This document shows positions 1-7,998 of a DNA stretch of 42,769 nt, in pieces. The notes beneath the pieces are model-generated. The model was not told the DNA's origin. It saw only the letters and a program-made list of their open reading frames with translations, and did no database searches. Every line of letters begins with the position of its first letter. The stretch's first letter is position 1. The DNA comes from a virus, in IMG/VR virus record IMGVR_UViG_3300034102_000967, positions 1 to 42,769 of that record; one strand, given 5' to 3'. A program made the position numbers and the translations under genes.

Positions 1-177
1 GCGCCTGTGGTTGAAGTCGCAGTACCAACACCGGTGGTCGAAGAAGCAAAGGCACCTGCCGCAAAAGTAGAGCCACAGAAAAAGGCCGCTCCTGCGAAGA
101 AAGCAGCCCCAAAAAAGCCAGCGACAGATAAGAAGCCACCTGCTCCTAAAAAACCAAAAGCTAAGCCGGCAGCTTAA
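1..177 (+). CDS. C-terminal end of an Ala/Pro/Lys-rich protein (partial)
   Basis: An open frame enters from the left edge and ends in TAA at 175-177. The 58 visible residues are almost only A, P, K, V and E, with repeated KKAAP- and KKP-type units. Such basic, disordered tails occur in histone H1-like and other nucleic-acid-binding proteins, but the domain that would identify the protein lies outside the window. It is the only plus-strand gene in the first 13 kb, and its last 17 bases overlap the end of the convergent uvdE gene. No function is assigned. Confidence 0.6.
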   Translation, partial: APVVEVAVPTPVVEEAKAPAAKVEPQKKAAPAKKAAPKKPATDKKPPAPKKPKAKPAA

Positions 178-1186
178 GACTCTGTTCGTAAAGTGCAAAG
201 CTGGCTAAGTTCTTAGCCTTGCTCTCGCACATAATATCGAACTGATCTCTAAAACTCAGTGCCCATTCATTTACTGCTGTATTCCAATAGAAGTTTGAAT
301 GAGCCCTGAGTTTTGCCTTCTTGTGTCCGCTTTCGATCAGCGCATCAAGGGAGGGAAAGGTGTCTGTGGCATGGTCAATAACAACGTCTTCCCGTGAAAC
401 ACTATAATGTATAACAGGCCTAACACCACGCCAACTATCAATAATCCTTTTAACACGGTCATCATTCGGGTCAATATATTCTCCAGTTTTAATCCAATGG
501 TGATGAATGTCCATAACCAATGCACAGTCATTGACTAGTTCAATGCTGGAATCGATCCCCCAAGTCATTTCATCGTTTTCGATTGTAAGGGTATTTCTTG
601 CTTCCGGAGTCATCCGTGCCAAAGCACTACGGATACCGGCTGGGCCTTGTCGGCCAGCGATATGAACATTGATCTTAAAATCTTGAAACGTTTTACCATA
701 CCCCATCCAGCGAGCCATGTCCACATGATATTCAAATTCCTCTATTGAACGTTCTACAATACCCGGGTTATCACTAGCCAAGACAGTAAACTGACCAGGA
801 TGGAAACTAAGCCTAACGTTATTCTTGCGGGCCAGATCGCCCACGGTTCGAAATGCTCTTTCGCAATAGGCTCGGACATCGGGAGTCCGCCAAAACCAAC
901 TCCAAGTTGGCTCAGTGTACACAGGAAGGATATCGCTGCTGAGTCGTACCATTCTAAGATTTTCATCCAAACTCCCTACTCGTTCTACAAGCAAGCGGCA
1001 TGACTCGATATTCTGTTCCATTAAGGACCAGAGTCTTTCAGTGGCCACATCCTTGGTCTGTCTATTTAACCAGGCCACTGTGGTAGATCCTGTGTTATAT
1101 TTCTTGCAGTCGTCTTTGATATTAATGCCATTAATTTGGCTAGGACCGTCGATCCACTTACAGGCAAATCCAATACGTTTAATCAT
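161..1186 (-). CDS. uvdE: UV damage endonuclease UvdE
   Basis: 341 aa, a full-length UvdE/UVDE TIM-barrel nuclease. This family nicks DNA 5' of UV photoproducts and starts an alternative excision repair. Conserved metal-site segments are visible in order: SFHPGQF, NVHIAG, TIENDE, DIHHHW and HYS near the C-terminus. The frame is open further upstream, but the start was set at ATG 1186 because it gives the usual MIKRIGFACKW-type N-terminus and forms an ATGA overlap with the stop of the upstream gene. Stop codon TAG. It probably protects phage DNA in sunlit water. The family assignment is firm. Confidence 0.93.
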   Translation of the reverse strand: MIKRIGFACKWIDGPSQINGINIKDDCKKYNTGSTTVAWLNRQTKDVATERLWSLMEQNIESCRLLVERVGSLDENLRMVRLSSDILPVYTEPTWSWFWRTPDVRAYCERAFRTVGDLARKNNVRLSFHPGQFTVLASDNPGIVERSIEEFEYHVDMARWMGYGKTFQDFKINVHIAGRQGPAGIRSALARMTPEARNTLTIENDEMTWGIDSSIELVNDCALVMDIHHHWIKTGEYIDPNDDRVKRIIDSWRGVRPVIHYSVSREDVVIDHATDTFPSLDALIESGHKKAKLRAHSNFYWNTAVNEWALSFRDQFDIMCESKAKNLASFALYEQSLKLPA

Positions 1187-1473
1187 TCTTTTGCTTTCGC
1201 AGAAATCACATTGGCGATACGGAAGGAGCGCCATTCCTTTTTATCCAAACACCAGACGTTTAACACATCTGAATTGACTTTCTTTTCTTTCTTAGGAATC
1301 GGAAAGTCGATGGGATTATCTGTGTTGGTTTCGTGTACAGGAGGCGGAGGTATCAATGATTCATTGAGTGTACAAGGCATTGTACGTACTTCGCCATTTA
1401 TTTTGGTAAATTCTACAATGCACTCGCCGGTGTGCAGCAGGTCGGATAGTTGTTCACGAGTAGTAATAGTCAT
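1183..1473 (-). CDS. Small SH3-barrel-like phage protein (DUF2693-like)
   Basis: 96 aa. The pattern is an N-terminal MTITTREQL, a strand rich in VEFTKINGEVRTM, a Pro-rich linker and a C-terminal NVWCLDKKEWRSFR segment. This is the pattern I know from small T4-like phage proteins described as DUF2693 or SH3-beta-barrel proteins. The molecular role is unknown. It is coupled to uvdE by an ATGA overlap, so the two are probably co-translated. The family name is from memory, not from a search. Confidence 0.75.
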   Translation of the reverse strand: MTITTREQLSDLLHTGECIVEFTKINGEVRTMPCTLNESLIPPPPVHETNTDNPIDFPIPKKEKKVNSDVLNVWCLDKKEWRSFRIANVISAKAKE

Positions 1474-1491
1474 ACAACTATTATAGCATCG

Positions 1492-2274
1492 TCAGCACCA
1501 GTTGTCAACTACAAATTTATCTTTAACATCTTGAGGTTTTGGATCACCGTGGAATACAGTAACACAACAATCTGGATGCAGTTGTATGGCATGATCTTCT
1601 TGTTTGAACTTTCTCTTACCTTCGACCATGGTTAATTCTTCTCGACTGCGGATCTCCCACTTATAACTCTGTATCCACTCCCTAGGCCAAAATCTAATCC
1701 TGTCTTTACCTAGCTTCCAAATCCAATCTTGATCTCCTTGCAGACGCATGGCTTCTTTAGGATTGGATTTAAATTGATCCCAGATGTAATTCTGACTTCC
1801 ATGATCCCAAGCCATGACTGAACTGTTGAGATATTTCCAATTGGCAAAGAACTTGCGATTGAAATCGTGTATGCCCATGAACTGATCTTTAAACATCATA
1901 GCTAACTTATCTATATTATCGTGTATGACCACGTCTAGATCAAAGTATAATATTCTACCAGCTAATGGAAGTTTGTGATCGAACATGTGAACTTTATGCC
2001 ACCAACCTTTAGAATAGCCGGCATTCTGTTGATAGATTGATCTAACGCCAGGTATTGGATGTTGATCGTCGGTGAGACAGGCAAACTCATAAGGAATCGT
2101 CATATGTCTAGCTACCATATTCCGTAGTCTTTCTACATATTCGCGACCATATCTATTACCAAATCTCACACACAATATGGTAATTTGGGTACCGGTGGTC
2201 TGTACTACCAGTCTTTCTTTTTCCATACGACGCAGAGCTTTTTGTTGCTTACGCTCTTCTTTTGAAAATTCCAT
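1492..2274 (-). CDS. Glycosyltransferase, GT-A fold, DxD type
   Basis: 260 aa. A central YFDLDVVI segment gives the metal/nucleotide-sugar DxD motif of GT-A transferases. It is preceded by CLTDD and GWWHKVHMF segments and followed by LNSSVMAWDHG, QGDQDWIW and a late VTVFHGDPKP. These features match phage and bacterial GT8/GT-A-like proteins that transfer sugars onto glycans or proteins. The first ~25 residues are a charged helix. The start overlaps the kdsA end by 26 nt, so it belongs to the Kdo operon. The donor and acceptor sugars cannot be deduced. Confidence 0.75.
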   Translation of the reverse strand: MEFSKEERKQQKALRRMEKERLVVQTTGTQITILCVRFGNRYGREYVERLRNMVARHMTIPYEFACLTDDQHPIPGVRSIYQQNAGYSKGWWHKVHMFDHKLPLAGRILYFDLDVVIHDNIDKLAMMFKDQFMGIHDFNRKFFANWKYLNSSVMAWDHGSQNYIWDQFKSNPKEAMRLQGDQDWIWKLGKDRIRFWPREWIQSYKWEIRSREELTMVEGKRKFKQEDHAIQLHPDCCVTVFHGDPKPQDVKDKFVVDNWC

Positions 2275-3079
2275 CTATGGCCACCAAGTCTTTTAGTATT
2301 TCGCTCAAATCGTCTAGCTTGATCATGTTAGGACCATCGCTAGGTGCATTATCTGGGTCTTCGTGGCATTCCATGAATAACGTAGAAACACATCCAGTGG
2401 CTATAGCAGCTCTCGCCAAGTACGGGACCATGGTCCTATCGCCTCCAGATCTTTCCCCCATTCCGCCAGGTTGTTGTACAGAATGTGTGGCATCAAAAAC
2501 CACTGGATACCCGGTGCTTGCCATAATAGGCAAACTACGCATATCCACAACAAGATTATTGTATCCATGAGTGTATCCTCTTTCGCATAGCATGATGCGT
2601 TCATTACCAGTCGAAGCAATCTTTGCCGCAACATTTTTCATATCGTGCGGTGCAAGGAACTGTCCCTTCTTAACATTAATAGCACAACCAGTTTCGCCTG
2701 CGGCCAATAACAGATCAGTCTGCCGGCATAAAAACGCTGGGATCTGTAGTATGTCTATACCGGCTTCTGCACATTCTTTGGCATGCCATGATTCGTGAAT
2801 ATCGGTTAAAACAGGCACACCAAACTGATGTTTGATGCCATTAAGAATTTGTAAGCCTTCCTTGATGCCAACGCCTCGTTTAGTGGTAATACTACTTCGA
2901 TTGGCTTTGTCAAAACTGCTTTTATAGATTAAAGGAATACCAAGCAACGCAGTGATAGCAATAAGTCTAGCACAGGTAGCTTCCGCATGTTCTTGACTTT
3001 CTATCTGACAAGGACCAGCTATAAGAACGAACGGAAGGTCATTGCCGATCGTAAGGGAGTTAATGTTAAATGTACGCAT
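2249..3079 (-). CDS. kdsA: 3-deoxy-8-phosphooctulonate synthase (KdsA)
   Basis: 276 aa, near the usual 280-285. KdsA condenses phosphoenolpyruvate with arabinose-5-phosphate to Kdo-8-phosphate, the first committed step to the LPS core sugar Kdo. Family segments are visible: VLIAGPCQIES at the N-terminus, YKSSFDKANRSS, TDIHE, IPAFLCRQTDLL, NVKKGQF, CERGYTHGYNNLVVDMR and DATHSVQQPGG. The ATG at 3079 was preferred to an upstream in-frame TTG at 3094. The gene sits between a tiny membrane protein and a glycosyltransferase; kdsB lies 7.7 kb away on the same strand. A full-length gene suggests an active enzyme. Confidence 0.95.
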   Translation of the reverse strand: MRTFNINSLTIGNDLPFVLIAGPCQIESQEHAEATCARLIAITALLGIPLIYKSSFDKANRSSITTKRGVGIKEGLQILNGIKHQFGVPVLTDIHESWHAKECAEAGIDILQIPAFLCRQTDLLLAAGETGCAINVKKGQFLAPHDMKNVAAKIASTGNERIMLCERGYTHGYNNLVVDMRSLPIMASTGYPVVFDATHSVQQPGGMGERSGGDRTMVPYLARAAIATGCVSTLFMECHEDPDNAPSDGPNMIKLDDLSEILKDLVAIDGIFKRRA

Positions 3080-3087
3080 ATTATTAT

Positions 3088-3246
3088 TTACCAATGTCTG
3101 ATGACACCAGCAATAATAAACAGGTTAGTAATGATATAGGTTAGTACAATAATGGTACGAACAAGTGCTACTGAATCAGCTTCTTGATCAGTAGCACCTG
3201 ATTTTTCACCTAATGCTTTAGCCCATAAACGCCAAAGCCTTTTCAT
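3088..3246 (-). CDS. Small one-helix membrane protein
   Basis: 52 aa, too short for most ORF filters. It has a basic N-terminus (MKRLWRLWAKALG), an acidic linker, then one hydrophobic helix (about residues 29-47, rich in I, V, L, T) and a charged IRHW tail. Small proteins of this layout are common in T4-like marine phages; their role is unknown. The start overlaps the stop of the QueD-like gene as TAATG. The last codons are immediately upstream of the kdsA start. A small holin or antiholin is possible but unsupported. Confidence 0.75.
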   Translation of the reverse strand: MKRLWRLWAKALGEKSGATDQEADSVALVRTIIVLTYIITNLFIIAGVIRHW

Positions 3247-3770
3247 TAGGCCTCATAAATTGCCGAGTTGCCAGCGTGTTCAAATACTTCAGCACTGCGA
3301 AGTTTGACACCTTGACCAACAGGATAACGTGCTTCAAACACACGACCATCCGGATGTGTCCATCCGCGACCTTCTTTGTATGCTTCTAGGATTTCATTCA
3401 TAGTTCGATAAGCCAACTCAGCAAACTTTTCGCATCCGACTGCTTCTACAATACGTAGATCCAGTACGCCGCCTTCTGCTTGCTTGCCTAACTTAGCCAG
3501 TTCTTTGAACTTTTCTAGATGAGGATCATCACTGCCCATTACAGTAGTATGATCAAACTGCCACTCGCTCCATTCTTTAAATGCTTTGAGTCCACCGAAG
3601 TCCATGACCCAGTTGCGGTCATCTAAGGTTTCTGATTCGAATATTAATTTGATACCGATTGAGTATCCGTGCAGTAATGAGCAATGTGAATGCGTACTTC
3701 TCCACTGTCTAAAACAGCATGATAGTCCGCGGTCGTTGCCGTAAGTTTTTGTTGAAAGATATTTTGCCAT
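3246..3770 (-). CDS. queD: QueD-like 6-carboxytetrahydropterin synthase / PTPS family protein
   Basis: 174 aa. The family makes 6-carboxytetrahydropterin from 7,8-dihydroneopterin triphosphate on the way to 7-deazaguanines. Seen: the HSHCSLLHGY segment near residues 27-36, which holds the Cys and part of the zinc site; WVMDFGGLKAF; FDHTTV; and a C-terminal EHAGNSAIYE. The usual HGH reads HGY here, a variant I recall from phage homologues. A good Shine-Dalgarno (AAAGGAG) precedes ATG 3770, and a TATAAATA box lies ~110 nt upstream. No clear QueE is present; a PP-loop protein at 27.1-27.8 kb is a possible QueC counterpart. Confidence 0.82.
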   Translation of the reverse strand: MAKYLSTKTYGNDRGLSCCFRQWRSTHSHCSLLHGYSIGIKLIFESETLDDRNWVMDFGGLKAFKEWSEWQFDHTTVMGSDDPHLEKFKELAKLGKQAEGGVLDLRIVEAVGCEKFAELAYRTMNEILEAYKEGRGWTHPDGRVFEARYPVGQGVKLRSAEVFEHAGNSAIYEA

Positions 3771-3877
3771 CTCTAGTCTCCTTTATATAGGTAGCAAGTT
3801 TGATGACTGCAGAGTGTTTAGAGAGGGATGATGCCATAGAGTCCTCTTTGTGTGTATTGTAATATTATATTACATTT

Positions 3878-4495
3878 CTATTTATAATGCAATGAAAAGT
3901 CAGAAATATTTTTCAAAGAAACATTTTTATTTTGCCATTCTCGAGGAATCTGCCATTCTGTATCATTGACTATGAAAAAGTTTGTGTTAGGAAAGTATTT
4001 GAATATTTTAGAAATTTGGTAGACCCAATAACTGTAGTCCACCGGACCAGCTTCTTGTTTAGCATAATGTTGTGTTCCTTTATAGATATTATTAACTTTG
4101 TTTCTATAAGGGTAAAGATCAAAACCTAATATGTAGATATTTTTAATTCCTAAACTAGCTGCCAACAATATAGCGTATCCACCACTGCCCCAGTGTTCGG
4201 GTTGATCCTGTTTGTGTTCTCCCGTGTACGGCAGATCCGGAACGATTCTTATATTTTTATTCTTTCTTATTTTTCTGAAGTAATGATGCCAGTCTTCTCT
4301 GACGTATATTAAAGTATCGACTGTATTGGGATTAGTTGTAGCTTCGTCTGCCATTCTTCGATCGCAGCATATCAGATGATCAACTGTTATATCCCTATGC
4401 AGAGCATTGCACCCTATTAGAGTAAAATGATTTTTAAGTTGATTGAGATTTATTGCTCTTCGGCTTTCACCGTTGCCGATAACAACAGCATCCAT
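3878..4495 (-). CDS. Sialyltransferase-like / DUF115-like glycan protein
   Basis: 205 aa. Opens with VVIGNGESRR and GCNALHRD, then DHLICCDRRM, later WGSGGYAILLAASLG and NIYILGFDLYPY. This series resembles the CMP-sialic-acid-using GT42 sialyltransferases and the related DUF115/MptE-like proteins. GT42 enzymes take CMP-activated 9-carbon acids. CMP-Kdo, which KdsA and KdsB of this window could make, is a chemically similar donor, so a Kdo transferase role is an attractive inference. No signal peptide. The gene is followed by a late-promoter box and preceded by two tail-fibre-like genes, possible glycosylation targets. Confidence 0.6.
   Translation of the reverse strand: MDAVVIGNGESRRAINLNQLKNHFTLIGCNALHRDITVDHLICCDRRMADEATTNPNTVDTLIYVREDWHHYFRKIRKNKNIRIVPDLPYTGEHKQDQPEHWGSGGYAILLAASLGIKNIYILGFDLYPYRNKVNNIYKGTQHYAKQEAGPVDYSYWVYQISKIFKYFPNTNFFIVNDTEWQIPREWQNKNVSLKNISDFSLHYK
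3879..3886 (-). promoter_or_regulatory. T4-like late promoter box TATAAATA
   Basis: A perfect TATAAATA on the minus strand, in the short gap before the QueD-like gene and overlapping the TAG of the gene upstream. This is the T4 late promoter -10 sequence read by gp55-type sigma factors. It would drive queD, the small membrane gene and kdsA. No transcription data. Confidence 0.55.
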
Positions 4496-4498
4496 GTT

Positions 4499-5347
4499 TT
4501 ATTTTATTTCGCCGAATGCGTTCCACATGCCTGGGTTTCCGGCCTGTATGCAAACCCATCCTATACATCTTCCAGGCTGCGGATTTGAATTCCACATGAT
4601 ATCTCCCTGATTAAATGCACCGCCCTGAGGAGGTTCTATTCCACTTAGGTGAAGTTTATCATTGAACTTGATTGCACCGCCTACGTGTAGGCTGGTTCTA
4701 GAGTCTGGAGTGCCTACATTTACCCCTAGGGTTCCGTGTATTGATACTTGTATAGGCCCATTGTTGCGATTACCTAATTCAATATTGCCACCAGCACTGA
4801 TAGATATCCTAGCAGTATTGTCGGTTAATAGTTCTAGATCTGCGCTGTTGAATGTACCTATACCTGCTCGAACATATTCTCTCGCCCCTAACACTAATTC
4901 TATTCCTTGATCAGCGATGCTTAACGCAGCATTTGGTTGTTCAGTTCCTAGTCCTAGTCTATCAGTAATGGCATCATAATATAGATATTGGTTAACACTC
5001 ATCGAACCGTCGACTACTAATCCTTTTAACCTTCCTAGCTCTCTAAGATTGCTTTTAATTATGCTTGTACCTAATTCGGAATCATCGATTACCTTAACGC
5101 CGTTGACCGAGAAGTTTTTACCTTTAGCTAGGTCGATGTTTTCAGAACTGAAGAATTTATCTGGTCCTGCATGGAACAGGAACTGTTTGGTATGACCAGA
5201 TCCTGACCATATAAATCCTTTTCCGGAAATATCATCCTTGAAGTTTATGAATTTTAATCCGTCTATGACTGATTCATCCTGACCTTCGGAGATTACTTCG
5301 CCCATCAACTTCAACAGTGATTCTAATTTTTCTATTCTATCGGTCAT
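4499..5347 (-). CDS. Tail-fibre-like structural protein, copy 2
   Basis: 282 aa from ATG 5347 (MTDRIEKLESLL, a short coiled coil). The open frame extends upstream but only through the end of the preceding gene. The body is a beta-rich repeat protein with FLFHAGPDKFFSSE, LRELGRLKGL, DRLGLGTEQPNAA and TDNTARISISA. The C-terminus is a GW(V)CIQAGNPGMW-type tip. It is clearly paralogous to the gene just upstream (5-nt gap), with most blocks shared in the same order. Such proteins are fibre, decoration or receptor-binding components; which one is not shown. Confidence 0.7.
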   Translation of the reverse strand: MTDRIEKLESLLKLMGEVISEGQDESVIDGLKFINFKDDISGKGFIWSGSGHTKQFLFHAGPDKFFSSENIDLAKGKNFSVNGVKVIDDSELGTSIIKSNLRELGRLKGLVVDGSMSVNQYLYYDAITDRLGLGTEQPNAALSIADQGIELVLGAREYVRAGIGTFNSADLELLTDNTARISISAGGNIELGNRNNGPIQVSIHGTLGVNVGTPDSRTSLHVGGAIKFNDKLHLSGIEPPQGGAFNQGDIMWNSNPQPGRCIGWVCIQAGNPGMWNAFGEIK

Positions 5348-5352
5348 GTTTT

Positions 5353-6486
5353 TTAACTTCCAATTTTGCCAAACGGTGCCCATATGCCAGGACTTCCGGC
5401 TTGCAGGCAAACCCATCCAACATATGCATTCATTCTAGGTTCTATGTTCCACACGATATCTCCGGCATTGAATGCTCCAGCGATAGGATATGTTTTGTCG
5501 TATTTCTGTAAACGCCCGTTGAATTTGATAGATCCATTTACATGTAAGTCCACTTCTGGATCTGGGGTATTAACTTTGATCGCCAACTTGCCATGTACAG
5601 AAACTTGTACAGGCATAGACTTGGTATTGCCTAGTTGTATATTTCCAGATGCACTGATTGAAATTCGTGCGGTGTTATCTGTTACGATATCAAATTGCTG
5701 GCTAGCATATGTTCCAACTATTCCCCGAACACTATCTCTGGTTCCTAACATCACTTCAATGGCATCTTCAGCGACAGAAAATGCTGCATTGGGTTCCTCT
5801 GTGCCTAACCCTAGTCTATCTGCAGATCCATTATAGAACAAATAGTTATTGATGCTGACTGAGCCATCCACTATCAATCCTTTAAGCCTTCCTAGTTCTC
5901 TAAGACTACTCTTAACCACGCTGGTACCTAATTCTGAATCATCTAATACTTTAATGCCGTTTACACTGTAATGTCTGCCTTTGGCTAGATCTAAAATCTC
6001 AGAACTAAAAAATCTATCTGGACCTGAATTAAAAACAAATTGTTTGGTATGTCCTTGCCCGGCCCATAACATACCTTTTCCGTAGATGTTATCTCCACTG
6101 AATACGATTGGCGTATTTTTTTCAAATTGTATATCAGCTTTGATTTCTTTGACTTCAAGGATATCAACTGATAACTTTTTAGTTTTAACCTCTTCGGAAA
6201 ATATAGTTCCGTCTACTGTGAGATTTTCTTGTATATTTGAAACTTTAAGAGTCGTGATCGATACGGCATCGTCTCGAACGACGAGTTGTTCTTTGCTAGC
6301 GAGATCGGTGATCCCGGCACTGGCAAATTTCAGTATCTTTCCGCCGTTGATATGATCGCCGCTGAGCGATCGTTTTGGCATTTTTTCGATAAATGTCAGA
6401 GGATTATTTAGAAGAGATTCTGGATCTTGTTTTTCTAATTCATCTGCTAACGCGGCTAGTACTTGACGAAGGTTGGTTTTATTCAT
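5353..6486 (-). CDS. Tail-fibre-like structural protein, copy 1
   Basis: 377 aa from ATG 6486 (MNKTNLRQVLAAL); an upstream TTG at 6507 falls in the terminator region. Blocks shared with the next gene are FVFNSGPDRFFSSE, DSELGTS, LRELGRLKGL, LGLGTEEPNAA and TDNTARISISA, ending in VGWVCLQAGSPGIW. The N-terminal ~110 residues, rich in VxxITTLKVSNIQENLTV-like beta strands, are absent from the shorter copy and may attach the fibre. It is downstream of a strong terminator and carries its own GATAAATA box, so it probably starts a late transcription unit. Confidence 0.72.
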   Translation of the reverse strand: MNKTNLRQVLAALADELEKQDPESLLNNPLTFIEKMPKRSLSGDHINGGKILKFASAGITDLASKEQLVVRDDAVSITTLKVSNIQENLTVDGTIFSEEVKTKKLSVDILEVKEIKADIQFEKNTPIVFSGDNIYGKGMLWAGQGHTKQFVFNSGPDRFFSSEILDLAKGRHYSVNGIKVLDDSELGTSVVKSSLRELGRLKGLIVDGSVSINNYLFYNGSADRLGLGTEEPNAAFSVAEDAIEVMLGTRDSVRGIVGTYASQQFDIVTDNTARISISASGNIQLGNTKSMPVQVSVHGKLAIKVNTPDPEVDLHVNGSIKFNGRLQKYDKTYPIAGAFNAGDIVWNIEPRMNAYVGWVCLQAGSPGIWAPFGKIGS

Positions 6487-6493
6487 GGTACTG

Positions 6494-6501
6494 TATTTAT
6501 C
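6494..6501 (-). promoter_or_regulatory. Late-promoter-like GATAAATA box
   Basis: GATAAATA on the minus strand only 7 nt before ATG 6486, just after the terminator of the upstream gene. It matches the NATAAATA late consensus. The short distance would give an almost leaderless mRNA, which weakens the call. Confidence 0.4.
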
Positions 6502-6504
6502 AGC

Positions 6505-6534
6505 CAAAGAAAAAGCGGGCCTGAGCCCGCTTTT
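6505..6534 (-). terminator. Rho-independent terminator
   Basis: Ten-base arms AAAAGCGGGC and GCCCGCTTTT around a 4-nt loop, 17 nt after the stop of the 391-aa hypothetical gene. U-tracts exist on both strands, so it could act bidirectionally. It separates that gene from the tail-fibre pair. Confidence 0.85.
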
Positions 6535-6551
6535 ACTGTAAATTTACTTTG

Positions 6552-7727
6552 TTATTGCACTTTTAACAACACAGTATCTTCGTTAATACGTCCGTTGAGC
6601 TTGATATCTACAGCCTTGATGTCCTCTAAGAACTTACGCAACTGTACTTTGCCCGCAGCCTTGAACTCTTTCAACTGTTCTTCTGGCTTACGCAGAGTCT
6701 TTTGCACACTCTTGATAGGATCAAACCCAGTTAAGCTGGTACCTTTTACACCCAATTCTTGATATTCAGCGGCCACATACTTACCCAACTTCCTAGTTTT
6801 GGTATTGAAAATCCAAAGCTCTTTGGCGCTGATGATATCTGTGGGATTAATAGATACCAGTTTGAGTTTTTCTTCCGACTTTAGATATTTGAGCTTAGAA
6901 ACCAGCTTGTCTTTTGGAACCGCTTTCTTGGCTCGAGGCTTCTTATTAACCTTGGCTTCTTGCATCAACATGTCGCAGGCACTGAGAATCTCGTGATAGA
7001 ACAATGTAATCTTCTTAAGATTTGCTTTGCTAAGATGGCTATAACCTTCTTTAAGCTGTTCGTCTTTGGTGGTAGCAGCTTCAACTAGCTCGTCGTGTTG
7101 GCGTGTGTACAGGTCTTTGATAATGCGAGCATGGGCCGCCTTGACTTCTTTACCACGTAATAGGTTCAACAGTTTGAATGCTTTTGGATCAAATGTATCT
7201 GGATCTTGAGCGAATGCTTCAAGAGCATCTTCGATTTCTTCAGTCATCCTATAGCTTGCTTCTCGAACACGTTCTTGAATGCTAGGTTGTACAACTACAG
7301 AAACAGAAACGTCTGCAACCTCATCGTTGTCAGTGTCAAACTTGCCCTCATCAACTACTTTAGAGATAGCCTCTCCCAACCACTGTGCAGTATTTCGACC
7401 GTCGTTGAAGTCTTCTCGTACAGGCGGCATCCCTCGTAGCAGATTGGCTGCGATAGCACCCATAGTAGTTCCGCATCGATTGTCTTTGGTCTTTTTAAAC
7501 TGGGCGATTTGTTCTTTGGTATAGCCAGTTTGGCTCATCCAATTAATGACTTTGGGTTTGAGTTCTTTAGAGCTAGACTCCAGACGATACCAAGTCATTG
7601 CCGAGTGGAAATGACGCAAGAACTGATCGGTACTCCAAGTCTCATGACCTTCCCATTTTGGGGAAAAGTCCTTGCCTTTTGCCGATCTTGCATGAGCCAA
7701 ATGTTGGGCTTTGGTTTTAGTAGCCAT
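6552..7727 (-). CDS. Conserved phage hypothetical, 391 aa
   Basis: 391 aa, not recognised as a named family. The N-terminal ~60 residues are rich in W and K (KWEGHETWSTDQFLRHFHSAMTW). The middle (~150-260) is a charged, probably helical region (ERVREASYRMTEEIEDALEAF). The C-terminal third is Lys-rich with FNTKTRKLGKY and a TGFDPIKSVQKTLRKP segment. No signal peptide or membrane segment. It has its own terminator and lies between fibre genes and small hypotheticals. It may bind nucleic acid or be a structural helper; neither is demonstrated. Confidence 0.7.
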   Translation of the reverse strand: MATKTKAQHLAHARSAKGKDFSPKWEGHETWSTDQFLRHFHSAMTWYRLESSSKELKPKVINWMSQTGYTKEQIAQFKKTKDNRCGTTMGAIAANLLRGMPPVREDFNDGRNTAQWLGEAISKVVDEGKFDTDNDEVADVSVSVVVQPSIQERVREASYRMTEEIEDALEAFAQDPDTFDPKAFKLLNLLRGKEVKAAHARIIKDLYTRQHDELVEAATTKDEQLKEGYSHLSKANLKKITLFYHEILSACDMLMQEAKVNKKPRAKKAVPKDKLVSKLKYLKSEEKLKLVSINPTDIISAKELWIFNTKTRKLGKYVAAEYQELGVKGTSLTGFDPIKSVQKTLRKPEEQLKEFKAAGKVQLRKFLEDIKAVDIKLNGRINEDTVLLKVQ

Positions 7728-7785
7728 TTAATCCACTCCTATTAATTAAACAATACTTATATTATAGCACCATTTGGCAACTATG

Positions 7786-7980
7786 TCAATCACTTTCAAA
7801 TCGTTGTACTTCTACCAAATCGCCATTTTCGTCTTCTTTATAGACTATGGTTTTTAGATAGCCTAGTCCCAAATTTGCTTCAGCGATTTCCATAGCTTCT
7901 TTTCTGCTACTGGTGGTTTCTACCAATTCTTCATGGCCAGATTCTTCCACCGCCCAAACTTCGTATAGTTCAAAGTTCAT
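7786..7980 (-). CDS. Small acidic phage hypothetical
   Basis: 64 aa, strongly acidic (many E and D), with alternating strands and a helix: MNFELYEVWAVEE, SRKEAMEIAEANLG, KTIVYKEDENGDL. It resembles small beta-alpha-beta accessory proteins of phages. Stop TGA. It lies in a run of minus-strand hypotheticals with ~20-60 nt spacers. No function assigned. Confidence 0.6.
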   Translation of the reverse strand: MNFELYEVWAVEESGHEELVETTSSRKEAMEIAEANLGLGYLKTIVYKEDENGDLVEVQRFESD

Positions 7981-7998
7981 GATACTAACACAATCTCC

